A stretch of 64,000 nt of DNA from Berghia stephanieae (taxonomy: Eukaryota > Mollusca > Gastropoda > Nudibranchia > Aeolidiidae). The stretch covers positions 76,312,128 through 76,376,127 of the forward strand of contig CM067445.1 in NCBI GenBank assembly GCA_034508935.3. Direction: 5' to 3'. Below, piece after piece: positions 1 through 10,600 of the stretch. Each line of letters begins with the position of its first letter. Position 1 is the first letter of the stretch. The position numbers and the translations under genes are program-made. The notes under the pieces were generated by a model that worked only from the letters and a program-made list of their open reading frames with translations, had not been told where the DNA came from and ran no database searches.

Positions 1-1040
1 GTTGTTGTTGGTGGTGGTGGTGGGGAGTGTAGTGCATGTTTGAGAAAATGCAAGGCGGCCCGAAGTACCGTAATTTAATTAAACTTTTGCAATCATCTCT
101 TCAGATTTAACGTATTGTGCTAAAAATACTGCATTAAAAATAACTGCATTATAACGACCAATTCTCATATCTAAGAAAATTTAAGAATTATATAAAGGTA
201 AAAATGAATGGAATATAAAACTATTTGTTAGCGTACCACATCACCAATCCGGTTGATAGTACTTTTTATCTTACTCGTTTTATTTCTTTTAAAATAGAAA
301 CAGAAGAAAACAAGTAGGTATTATAATAAAAGTGTCGAGTCTTTAGACCGACGGGCTCATGTTTGCAGTTCTGATAACCCAAATTGTTATGGGGTCGTTG
401 TTGTAATGGACATACTCTCAAACCAACGCAAAATATACTTCATCACAACAATGTCAAAACAAGCCCATAACAGCGTTCGGCTATCAGACCGATATGGAAG
501 TAGCTCATGGGTGAGGGCCAGACGTTTTCCTGGCTCCTTTTACATTAAACGGTCATTAACACTCACCTGTTCATCTACTTCCAGTTATATTTTTCATAGA
601 TAAAGGCGAAGTATTCGATAAATATAATAATATCATATCAATGTGACGCAAACATTTTAGACTATAAGAAAATCAAACTTACTTTGCACAAAAGCGTCTT
701 ACCCAAATGAGTGATGGCATGGAACCGCCAAGGTAATGTTTCAACAGCCGCCGTAGTCTAGTTATGCGAATTTGAATGCCATTTAAAATGTATTCCTCGA
801 AATGATAAGGTGTGCTCCAACATGTTTCCATCAAACGTATGTCGCTTAATTAAAATTCCATGTCAAAAGTGAATATTTATGTATATATGTACAGCATTTC
901 ATGAATAATTTTATTCCAACGAATAAAGTCATAAACAGCACAGTTTTAGCATATCAGAGCATAAATTACAGTAAAAATCAACTAATCCAAAATCAAATTA
1001 ATTAGATGGCCAAACCAAATCAAAATAATGCTGATAATCC
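1..1040. other. no gene seen; AT-rich flank
   Basis: No coding exon or recognisable element is visible. It opens with a short GTT/GGT microsatellite (1-27). An imperfect inverted repeat of about 20 bp, with GGAAGTAG at its outer ends, pairs 496-515 with 565-586. A 65-codon open frame at 406-603 has no recognisable domain. Confidence 0.5.
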
Positions 1041-1044
1041 GAAA

Positions 1045-1046
1045 TG

Positions 1047-1124
<78 letters not shown>

Positions 1125-1125
1125 G

Positions 1126-1183
<58 letters not shown>

Positions 1184-1240
1184 CATCATCATCATCATAT
1201 AATAACATCAATAATAATTAAATAATAACAATAATAAGTG

Positions 1241-1273
<33 letters not shown>

Positions 1274-1275
1274 TA

Positions 1276-1325
<50 letters not shown>

Positions 1326-1330
1326 TGATT
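1045..1330. repeat. (CT)n and (TAA)n microsatellites
   Basis: A (CT)n tract of about 75 bp (1045-1121) is followed by (TAA)n tracts at about 1127-1183 and 1243-1323, with CAT-rich interruptions. The last (TAA)n abuts the 3' end of the minus-strand LINE that follows, so it probably grew from that element's ATT-type tail. Confidence 0.9.
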
Positions 1331-2545
1331 ATGATGATGATGGATGATGAATCACGATGAAAACAACATCAATTGTTAATCCAACCACCATGCCTAGATG
1401 TGAAATTCACCAACTACCAAAAACACTAATGGCAGTGAACTCCACACATTTTGGGGTGGCATGAGAAAATGTCCTATCAGAAAATGTTTTCGAGCCTTTT
1501 TTAGGTACACTAAGAAGGAGTTGATTTCTAGATCTTAGGGATCGAGGATGATTATAACGACACGTCGTTTGGTTAAAATATTTAAAACACGTAACTGCAA
1601 TTTTGTATATAACTCTCTACTCGACAGGCAACCAGTGTAGTGCCCAAAACAGCGTGTAACATGATCATTCTTCCTCTTTTTCATAATTATTTTGGCAGCA
1701 TGATTCTGTATGCGCTGGAGCCTGTTTAGCAGCAAGCTGGGAATGTTATACATTGATGAAGTTAAAGTATTGCAATAAACAATCCTAGAAAATATAGAGG
1801 ATGAAACAAGTGTTTGAATAGAGTTTTGATCTAAAAATCTAGCAAGTTGTCCAATTCTTCTACTTTCAAAGTACAAGTTTTACATGAGCCGTCAGTGTGA
1901 TGCTTCATGATGAACATGAGGTCAAAAAATACTCCTAAGTTCTTAGCTTGTCCGTAAAATAAACTTTTTCGTTTTCAATAGATACCAGAAAGAATGATTC
2001 ATTCATTGAAGATATTTTTCAGGTCGTAATATAGAATTTCTGTAATTTCTTCGTTCATTTTAAATTTATTTATAACCATCCAGTTCTTAACATTATCCAC
2101 ACAGTTCTCCATTGCTTGAACCAATAGGCTCACATCAGACGGCTTACATGATTTATAAACTGAATATCATCACGTACATATGGAAATTAATGTCATGCCT
2201 GCTAATAATATCGCCTAATGGTTGCGTGTAAAGTGTGTACAATAAAGGCCTCAACACTGAACCCTGTACTCCATGAATAATGATTGAATGTGAACGATCA
2301 TTTAGATACGACTCAAACCACTTAAGTACATTTCCAGACAGTCCGAAAGATTCAGAGAAAATTTGACAAGTATTGAGTAGTCGATCGTGTCAAAATGCCG
2401 CACTCAGATCCAGAAAAGCAAGAATAGAAACTTTGCTTCATAACCGCTCAGAGAGGATCATTTTGAATTTTTGTTAATGCGGTTTCTGTGTTATGGTGTT
2501 GCCTCTATACAGACTGGTGAGCCTCGAAAAGATTATTATTGACTA
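1325..2545 (-). mobile_element. L2/CR1-like LINE fossil, 5'-truncated
   Basis: Read on the minus strand the pieces come in the order expected for an L2/CR1-type reverse transcriptase. LFEAHQSVYRG lies near 2500-2535, FLDLSAA (motif A) near 2400-2440, and ESFGLSGNVLKWFESYLNDR near 2285-2360. A decayed version of the PLLYTLYTQPLG and YADD region lies near 2160-2270, KNWMVINK near 2060-2100, and the C-terminal LQRIQNHAAKIIMKKRK block near 1660-1740. The frame is interrupted by several stops and shifts, so it is an old, dead copy. Its 3' end runs into (TAA)n. Confidence 0.75.
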
Positions 2546-2738
2546 AATGTGATTAAGATAATACCATCATACACGTATCCATTCCGAGCATAAGATATTT
2601 AAATTTTAAGGAATATTTTATAAGTTGTAAATATCCTTTCAACCATACAATTTATAACACCAACAATGTTACTTAACCACAACATACAGAGGATGATGAT
2701 AAAATCTTGGCTCGAAGGTCGTAACATTCCCTTGCCTG

Positions 2739-3575
2739 GGGTGACGCTGGATCGCAGCCTTACCTATCGGGTGCATCTCGAAGGGGTTGCCCGGAAGATA
2801 GAGAAGCGGAATAGTCTTCTGAGGAAGCTGGCGGATCGACTTGGGGCGCTAGCCAAGCGCTCCTGAGAACGTCCGCCTTGGCACTATGCTATTCCACCGC
2901 GGAGTATTGCGCTCCAGTGTGGGGTAGAAGCAGAAACGTTGAGAAGGTGGATGTAAAACTTCGCAAGTCGATGCACATAGTGTCAGGAACGCTAGCAACA
3001 ACCCCTAGAGAATGGGGCCCGATAATGGCAGCGATCCAGCCCCCCGATGTCCGGAAGGAGACGATTACGGGAAACTGGCTGAGTAAGATCAAAGAGAGAG
3101 GGAATGGGGATACCCTCTCATGCGCATAATGGACGGTGCCCCCGTTTCGAGCCGAAATAAGTCCCGGCAACCCTTGTACGCAGAATCCCTGACTACGGAC
3201 AGAGCTGCACATACGAGATGGAAGTAGGTTTGGACGAATTCAATCCCTCGTGGGGGCGGGGACCTACACTCCTCTGAGCTTGGTGAGAAGTTGCCAAGCT
3301 TTGATACCAGTAAGAGGAGACATTGGGTGGCTGCGAATCGGCTTCGGTCGAGGAGCTGCCTAACGGCAAGTGCGTTACATCGGTGGGGTCTTACTACCTG
3401 TCCAATATGTCCACGCTGTGGGCAAGAACCCGAGACGGCAGAGCATCTAGTCGAAAGGTGTGTTGTGACGATGCTACCCGGCGGGTTCGCGACGGTGCAC
3501 GAATGCGGACCGGACTTTGCTGATTGGGTCGATCGTCATAACATAGTAGTGTGAACCATAAGAGGACTGCTGCCT
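2739..3575 (+). mobile_element. LINE fragment, 3' part of the STAEYC family
   Basis: This is nearly identical to the last 0.85 kb of the longer copy ending near 59500. It includes VTLDRSLTYRVHLEGVARK, the YSTAEYCAPVWGRS block and the C-terminal CPICPRCGQEPETAEHLVERC metal-binding-like motif (3398-3460), and ends just after a stop at 3552-3554. The frame shifts at about 2840-2860 and near 3115, so it is dead. Similarity to the other copy starts at about 2739 and ends at about 3575, which marks a 5'-truncated insertion. Clade not assigned. Confidence 0.8.
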
Positions 3576-3915
3576 TCTACCAGAACGTCTTGATTGGTGA
3601 AAACGTGTAGTTATACAACTTATTGTTAGACTTGTGAATTTTAAATAAATTGCAAAATAGAGAAGAAAATAAAAGATTAAATTATGCTTCCTTATTGTGT
3701 AATTCTAATATAATTTCACTGTAATCAAATAAATCTGATGATAAAATAAAGGCTGTTAGGGAGAGGATAGTGAAGGAGAGAAAATTATGAGATGATAAAA
3801 AAAAAGAGTGTTTTAAGAATGCTATATTTATAAACAAATATAGAAAATATATTAAAAAGTCCCGAAAACACCATCTGCTCCCATTCCTTTCTCATATCCT
3901 GCCCACCATCATCAT
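3576..3915. other. no gene seen
   Basis: AT-rich sequence between the LINE fragment and the next repeat, with A-runs. No frame, splice pattern or known repeat recognised. Confidence 0.5.
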
Positions 3916-4150
3916 ATAGATAGAACGAAGTTGACGTCACTCATGTCTTTGTTATTGTTTTTTTTTTTTGCCATCATGTTTGTGAGTAATTCGATAGCGT
4001 TGATTTTTACATGGACGTATCCCTGATTCATTATAAATATTGAAACACACCTGAAGAACAAAAAGTCGGGATTCAACATTCATGAACATCGGCTATGACG
4101 GCAACATTTTCTGAGATGCTGCAAAAAGCGGGAAATTAAGAGCACTTCAG
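3916..4150 (-). repeat. family R repeat copy (carries TGACGTCA)
   Basis: On the minus strand the end of this segment reads GAATTACTCACAAACATGAT, then AACAAAGACATGAG, TGACGTCA and ACTTCGTTCTATCTATA. That order matches segments at 52060-52216, 52640-52735 and, more weakly, 46130-46290. The CRE/ATF-like palindrome lies at 3931-3938. The family is not recognised. The upper boundary is approximate. Confidence 0.6.
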
Positions 4151-5670
4151 CAATCAATAATAGGTGTATGAACAATCCGATGTTATACACATAGCAGCAA
4201 TAAAATCCAATTGAAAATGATAATCAACCGTAGGGATAGCTAGAACTAATCTAAATAAGAAAATATTTTATTAGATTTTATGAAAGTGGTTGGTGAATAT
4301 AAACAAGGTCAGCAAGTGCAGCAGGGATTATTTTATTTTGTTTACATCAGCAGCATCGGTGACAGCTACCAGCTACAGTTAGGAGATGGGCAAACGTTGT
4401 TCACACAGGCGAAGGTAGAAAACATGGAGCGAGGACACATTTACTTGGTACCATTTTTGGGTACCTCTTGTTAAGGTTGTAATTTAAATTATGGCCTTTA
4501 AGGCTGCAAAGCAGGTTGTGTTTACTGTACCCAATAGATTTTAAAAATTGTTTTTAGAATATGGTATTTTGTATCGTTTAACGCATTTTTGAACTACAGG
4601 ATCTGGTGAAACTTTATACTTAATATATTATTCTTTTTACTGAGTCCCGTCTTCTTTTTGTCACGTGATAATCTATAATTAGAACAAGGAAGACAAATCA
4701 AAACATTCGGAGGAAAATGATTCTTCTCAACTTTTCGGAATCTCTCCAACGCCTTTCTAAAATATGGGGACATTCTGAGTAAATGCGCCGTCAGTGCTTT
4801 ATTACACTTGTGCTTAAATTATTTCCCCCAAAAAATTTGAGTTCGTCATTGCTTTTTTTCTTTCTAGTGTTTTTGTTAGTTGTTGTCAGTTCAGTTTTAG
4901 TTTTGTACACCGTTCGTTCAAATACAGCGTGGACTACTGCTGACTACTGACCACGGAAGATGATATTGGTACCTTAAACCAAAATTATGTGGAATTGGAA
5001 CAACAGTGACCCACTGCTGAAGTTGGACTCGGGGTCCGAGCATTGGTAAAGGAGTGAGGTCCCTGCCGCCATCTTGCTTTGTTTGCACTCACAGTCACAG
5101 TTGAGTCACTGAGAAAGTGAGACCAAGGCTTAAAAATCTTAGTAGTGTTCCCAAGGCTAAAAATTAGCCAATTTTTTTTTCTTCTGTTTCCTGAATTCTT
5201 TCTATTTCTAGCAACTAAAAATGTAGCCCATTTTTTAAAAAGATGTTGCCATTCATTTATCATTTTCAAATGTGTCATTTTAGTGATCCAAAATGATGAT
5301 GATAATAATATTAAAAATAGATAATAATTTTACCTTAATAAACCCGATACCATTATGACAGGTGATGATGCAGTTTGTCCAAAAAACAAAAGAAAGAAAA
5401 AAGGAAAACAGAAACAAGATGAAGCAATCACTTACCTTTGAATTGCTAGACTAGCATAGAAGTAGAAGTGTAAAAGCGTTGAAATCACATTTTATCATTT
5501 AAGGTATTTTACCATAAATGTTACAATTTTTTTAAGGAAAAGGTTATTCGGACCCGAGTCTGATACTTATCCCTTTGTTGGTCGATTCCATTATTTATTA
5601 GGAGCAACCAAGGTGGCAACTCTGTGTAAAGAAAGCAAGATGGTGGTAGGGATCTCCCTCCTTTACCTAG
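4151..5670. other. no gene seen
   Basis: Unique-looking AT-rich DNA. A 64-codon open frame at 4280-4474 has no recognisable domain and no splice context that convinces. No repeat family recognised. Confidence 0.45.
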
Positions 5671-5845
5671 TCCCAGTAGTACTGCAAATAGTGATTTCCT
5701 TGATTCAAAGTAGTACTGCGAATAATGATTTCCTCTATTCGCAGTAGTTACTGCGAATAGTAGATAAGGTTGTTTTCGTTTTTCGCAGTAGTACTGCGAA
5801 TTGTAGATAGCGTCCGTATTCGTTATTCGCAGTAGTACTGCAACT
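5671..5845. repeat. array of five near-palindromes, TTCGCAGTA-g-TACTGCGAA
   Basis: Five copies or near-copies of a 19-bp inverted repeat with one central base lie at about 5673-5688, 5704-5723, 5737-5757, 5781-5801 and 5824-5843, spaced 30-45 bp apart. The fourth is perfect; the others differ by a few bases or one insertion. The sequences between them are also partly alike (variants of GATTTCC and TAGATA), so this is a decayed tandem repeat with a palindromic core. Confidence 0.8.
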
Positions 5846-5867
5846 AGTACCTGGATATTATATCATT

Positions 5868-5958
5868 GATTTCAGTTAGTAGCCTTCGAGCCTAGAGCTT
5901 TATTGTATAGAGGATTGGCCCAAAATATAAATAAACTATATTATTATTATTATTTTTT
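5868..5958 (+). mobile_element. LINE 3' tail with ATT repeats
   Basis: AGCTTTATTGTATAGAGG, then ATTGG, CCAAAATATAAATAAA and (ATT)n nearly repeats the sequence at 60030-60075. Endings of this kind, a degenerate short tail and then ATT repeats, are typical of L2/CR1-like elements. The palindrome array just upstream may belong to the same insertion. Confidence 0.6.
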
Positions 5959-6739
5959 AAATTTATTAATTTTTTTTTATTTATTTTTTTAATTTTTTAA
6001 AAATAACTATTATTATTTTGCATTTCGTTGATGATCACAATGCGTCTATTGTTATGTAGTGATGGTGGCGTTGATGTGGTGGTTGTGATTGTAGTAGTGT
6101 TGTTGATTAGTAGTAGTAGTAGTAATGATGACTATATAAGGATAATGATGATGGTGTAATAGTTGTGGTAGTTACTGTAGTTTTGATAATGATATGGTAG
6201 CTGTGGTAGTGGTAGTATTAGTATTGATGATGATGTCATGATGGTTGTGATTGTAGTGTCGGTGGTAGCAATGATGACGAGGAGGATGATGATGTAAAGG
6301 TGGTGGTGGTTGCTATAGTTTTGATAGCAACTTGTGAAATGTTGTGAGTGGTCACCTAGGTTAGTGTGAATAGTTAAGGAGGTATGTGCAGGTATTTGAG
6401 AAGCAGATAAAGATGAGGGAAAGAAAGTGATAAAAATATAAGAAAACAACATTACACAAGTTTATAAAAAACGATTTCGAGAGAAGGAAAAGAAAATGTA
6501 AAATATAAAGAATCACACTTAGCATTTTATAAATGATGAATTGAAGTGTTAGGACAGTTCTGAAAGATAAAAGAGAAAACAAAACAAGACAAATTTTCAA
6601 AAATGCTCAGGCTTATGCTAAAGAAATATAAGGGTGCTATGGGTGAGTGAGCCTCCTGAGTGTGTTGTATAGTCGTAATAGTAGTAGTAGTAGTAGTAGT
6701 AGCAGTAGTTGTAGTAGTAGCAGTAGTAAGAGAGACAGA
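5959..6739. other. low-complexity GAT/GGT/AGT-rich DNA
   Basis: Long purine- and T-rich tract of imperfect GATGAT, GGTGGT and AGTAGT repeats (about 6040-6330 and 6675-6730), with an A-rich stretch between. Open frames here are by-products of base composition. No gene seen. Confidence 0.7.
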
Positions 6740-7242
6740 GGAAAGTCGATCTGTCATCTGCATTTTTTGCCAAATTGGGAACTAACTTGCCAAAAGTTGC
6801 CAAAAAATCCCCAAAATTTGCCAAGAAATTTGCCAAAAAGACCAAAATTTGCCAAAATATTTGCCGAGGAGAACTAAGCGTTTCAGTAAAAATTAACACG
6901 CGATACAGAAAAAAAATATATATAAAAGACAATTTATTACATTTAAGGAGGCTACATTTATTAATTTACACAATAGCGTTGTTACAAAGATTTTAAAGGA
7001 TCATTATCTGTAGAGAGTAGCTTCCCTGGTTTGGGTCCAGGCAAAGCTGCAACATTTCTCCAGTTTCGCACTTTTTTTTCGTTATTTTGTTTTCGCTTCT
7101 TTTTTTTTCCCCAAAATTTGCCACGCGATTTGCCAATTTTCCCAAAATTTGCCACGATTTGCCAATTTTGGGAAATTTGCCAAAATTTGCGGATCGCCCT
7201 GATATTTGCGGCCGCAAAAAATGCAGGTGACAGGTCGATTCC
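6740..7242. mobile_element. inverted-repeat element with TTTGCCAAAA motifs
   Basis: The ends 6740-6771 and 7211-7242 are inverted copies of about 32 bp with a few mismatches (outer end GGAAAGTCGAT against GGTCGATTCC on the other side; inner end GCATTTTTTGC against GCAAAAAATGC). Inside, TTTGCCAAAA or TTTGCCAATT-like motifs recur more than ten times, clustered next to each end (6765-6865 and 7105-7195). No transposase is present, so this is a non-autonomous element or a fold-back repeat. It ends about 210 bp upstream of the kinase start codon. Confidence 0.65.
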
Positions 7243-7450
7243 AGATGAATATCATATTCCTACCAGGAAACAAAAATAAATACACGAAATTATTCTCTTT
7301 GCAGAACAGTTTTTGGGTAATTAAGATTTATTTACCAATAAAGTTTGAAAAGAAGATAATTTTTTCTCCTCTTCATGTCATCATTTCAAATTTGACAGCA
7401 GTATGCCATGGTTCTTTGGAGAGTGAAATTTGAAAGATAAAGAACCAAGT

Positions 7451-7616
7451 ATGGTGGATATATATGTCAATGACAGTTCAGATTGGAACTTCGACAAATC
7501 TGGACTGGATAAGGCGTTGGCTGATGATCAGAAAAGATGTGATACAGAGGAGCTGCAGGTGTCATGGTATCATGGGAAAATTTCACGATCAGATGCTGAA
7601 AAGACACTAAAAGAAG
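7451..7616 (+). CDS. kinase exon 1 (start, N-SH2 beginning)
   Basis: Starts [12 protein letters not shown] and holds the SH2 opening [15 protein letters not shown]. Ends in phase 1 before the donor GTTAGT. Confidence 0.88.
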
Positions 7617-10600
7617 GTTAGTTGTACAGGGTAATTATAACCTTTAATATGAGGTGATATGGCTAAGAAAATTATGCAGTAATTAGTAATAGGTACAGAT
7701 TATAAACAAATATTTGCCTCTTTAACTTAAGGGTTTAGTTTTTAAAAAGTGACTTTAAGTTTGTTTACTTTTCCTTGATCTTTTCATTATGTCACCCACT
7801 ACCTCAGTCTGGTATTATGTCAGGATGAACTAGCTGGTTTTGACCTATCTATATTAGGTTTAAGTTAAATTAATAAGCTTAGTGTGGGGACTTTGATAAG
7901 AATGGATGTGGTTGATTAATTGTTAAGAGGTGGGTCATTTATAAAATTAATATTTTAAGATAAAACATTGTTAATCTCCAGTTTATCTCAATAATGTCCA
8001 CCTTATCATGATGATGTCCTTTTTATGTTCTTACTTTGTTTCATGAATATTGACATTTAAAAAAAAGTTATGCTTTTGCCACAATTTCATCCTATAGTAT
8101 AGTCCACACAGCCAATTGCATGTCCTTTTTTGTACTGATAATCTTATTATTGTTTGTCACTTAGTAGTTATTCTCAGTCATAAGGTCTGTGGAGCCAAAA
8201 TTTGTTGCAGTTGCATTAGAAACATATTTTACTGCAATGAACTGTCCATCTCGCAGAGCCAGCTACCAACCAGTACTGGGTGGATAGAGGGGACTAGAAA
8301 TGAATATTGACTGCACCCGGCGTTGATTTTAGTACTTTATTTTAAAGACAAGCACTCTACCTATGAACTATCAGGACTCCCTTTTCATATTGTATACACT
8401 GTTGATTTATATTGATAGTCTTATTATATCTATCACTCCTTATGCTCAATTAAACTTTTACCAAGGTCAAGTGGGTCAATGTGTGTAAAATGGTTTCCCA
8501 AAAAGACAGCTAGTTTACAATTATTGTCACTGTCCATACTTTATTTCAGTAAAAAGAATTAATTATACACCCCTATGTAGAATTTCTCACTGTTGCTCAA
8601 AGTGCTTCTTAGCACTTTGTTTATCACCACGGCCGACCAAAAGGAAATCAATTTTCTGTTTCATGCATTACACGTTCCCTTTTTACTTGCTTTCTTACAA
8701 TGTCCATTACTGAGTTGTTCATTTATGACAGAAGTGAGTTGGATGATTTACATTAAATGCATATTACACAATCACAATGCTTTTTACAAAGTTTGGTATT
8801 TTTGTTATTAAAATAGAACACAGATTTCATCATTCTCAGAATTTAAGGATCACCCAAAATAATTTTCTTAAGGTTATATATAATATTTAATATATATATT
8901 ATATATATATTATATATATTATATATATATATATATATTATTATATATATATTTACTTTTTTTTGGATTTTTTTTGTTAGTTTATTTGTTTATTTATTTT
9001 TCAGGTGTATTTTGAATATCTTTTCTTTATTATTGTCTGCAAAATTAAAAATACTTTATGTGTCTGTGTTTACTCCATATTTTGTTTTAAATCAGCAACC
9101 ATTTGCAACCCAGAGGCTGATCTAAATGGAGTGTTTATGGTGAGGGACAGTACATCATCTGATGTGGATTACTCCCTCTCTTTGATCCATGACGAAAAGT
9201 GTTACCATTTCTACATCCACCGCCCTAAAGAAGGGTATTATTACATTGATGGAGGACCTTTGATTCATGGTAATTTAAGCAGTAATCATATAGTTAAACT
9301 TGGATGATCTAAGCTCAATCACAGTTTTGGCTTTATCAAAACTTGTAAAGATATAGAATGGACTTTATTTAGATTATGTCATTGGCATCCAATCCATTCC
9401 CCAATGTTGCAGCTTCAATACTGAAGATACACGCAATAGTTGAGAAGTGGGGAGTGGTGTTAGATTAACGCTCTGTATCACAATGATTGTGCCCATAGTG
9501 CAACATTTTACATTATAGCAATTTATGTGAAAGTGAGTCTCTATTTTTTTTACCATTTAGAAAGTTTATTTCAGCACAGGGAATGATGTTAACATTTCTG
9601 TTTTGCCAATTCTTGGTTGAAAACTATGTTGATGTAATGGCCATGCCATATTATAACTTATCTATGTAATAATAAATCGAACAAGCTCTATCAGCGCTCT
9701 GATCAGATTGGTTGAAGAGAGGAAAAAAGGACTTGCCTGAATTCGATAACTTTTAGATATTTTGTACAATTGTTTTCACTCCATAGACTAGAATATGATT
9801 GAGCAAACAATATATGGCTAATTCTGTGAGTGTGTTTTTAAATTACTGTCGTAATATTGGTCTGTTGGTCTACAGAACTGTGCTGATGTGTTGTTTATTT
9901 TTTCATTTGGAATTGTCCTCAAAGAGAAAGTTTCATTTTGCTTTGATATTTTCTTAAATTGTATCGTTGCAGTACTTCTTTTAGCAGACGCATCACTTAT
10001 TGGATTTAATCATTATATCCAGATTTTTTTTTAGAAGCTAAATTTGACCAAATTTGGATTTTACTTCCAAAATTGAATTTTTACTCAAAATTTTTGAGAA
10101 AAGTGAACAAAAAATAATTGAATTTTAACAAATAAATTGATATATGATCAAATTGGATAACACTGCATCAATCTAATTGAATTGATAATTGGTGATGAAT
10201 AATAATAAAGGATCAATTATTCGTGTTTTACAAATACCAGGGGAGATTAGTTGAGGATGTTTATTGAAAGATGTAATTCGTCAATAAGGAAAAATACCTT
10301 AATTCAAAGGACTGTAGCAATTTGGGACAAACTAATTCCATTAATTGTTTTAAGAATGCAGTTGATAGGGAGCTTACTATTATAATATTTGACCAAGATA
10401 TATTATAATGTTCCATGACTTTGGATATCATTTGCATTTTGTATATATAGTCCGTTTCAAAATTCATGATCATTTTCTTTGGCTTATATCTTTGGAACAG
10501 TCTGATAAATTTTGCTGTAATCTGATATGATATCTTAGATTGCACTGGACCCTACATTATATTTTTGCTCATTGGATCATAAAATAATAGATTTACTGTA

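Noticed and set aside
1020-1211. Open frame of Glu-Arg and Tyr runs
   Set aside because: It is the translation of (CT)n and (TAA)n microsatellites. The same applies to frames at 24547-24873, 33414-34326, 47069-47269 and 52204-52513.
2889-3212. 107-codon minus-strand frame
   Set aside because: Antisense shadow of the LINE fragment; the same shadow appears at 58819-59143.
4280-4474. 64-codon frame starting KVVGEYKQGQQ
   Set aside because: No recognisable domain, no partner exon and no repeat match; kept out of the gene list.
5671-5845. CRISPR-like repeat array
   Set aside because: Repeats are palindromic and degenerate, spacers are partly alike and the DNA is animal.
7430-7450. In-frame TTG seven codons before the kinase ATG
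   Set aside because: An in-frame stop lies at 7424, TTG is not a normal animal start, and the ATG at 7451 has a good context.
10261-10545. 94-codon minus-strand frame
   Set aside because: No domain; it overlaps the end of the MITE-like element and is A/T-rich by chance.
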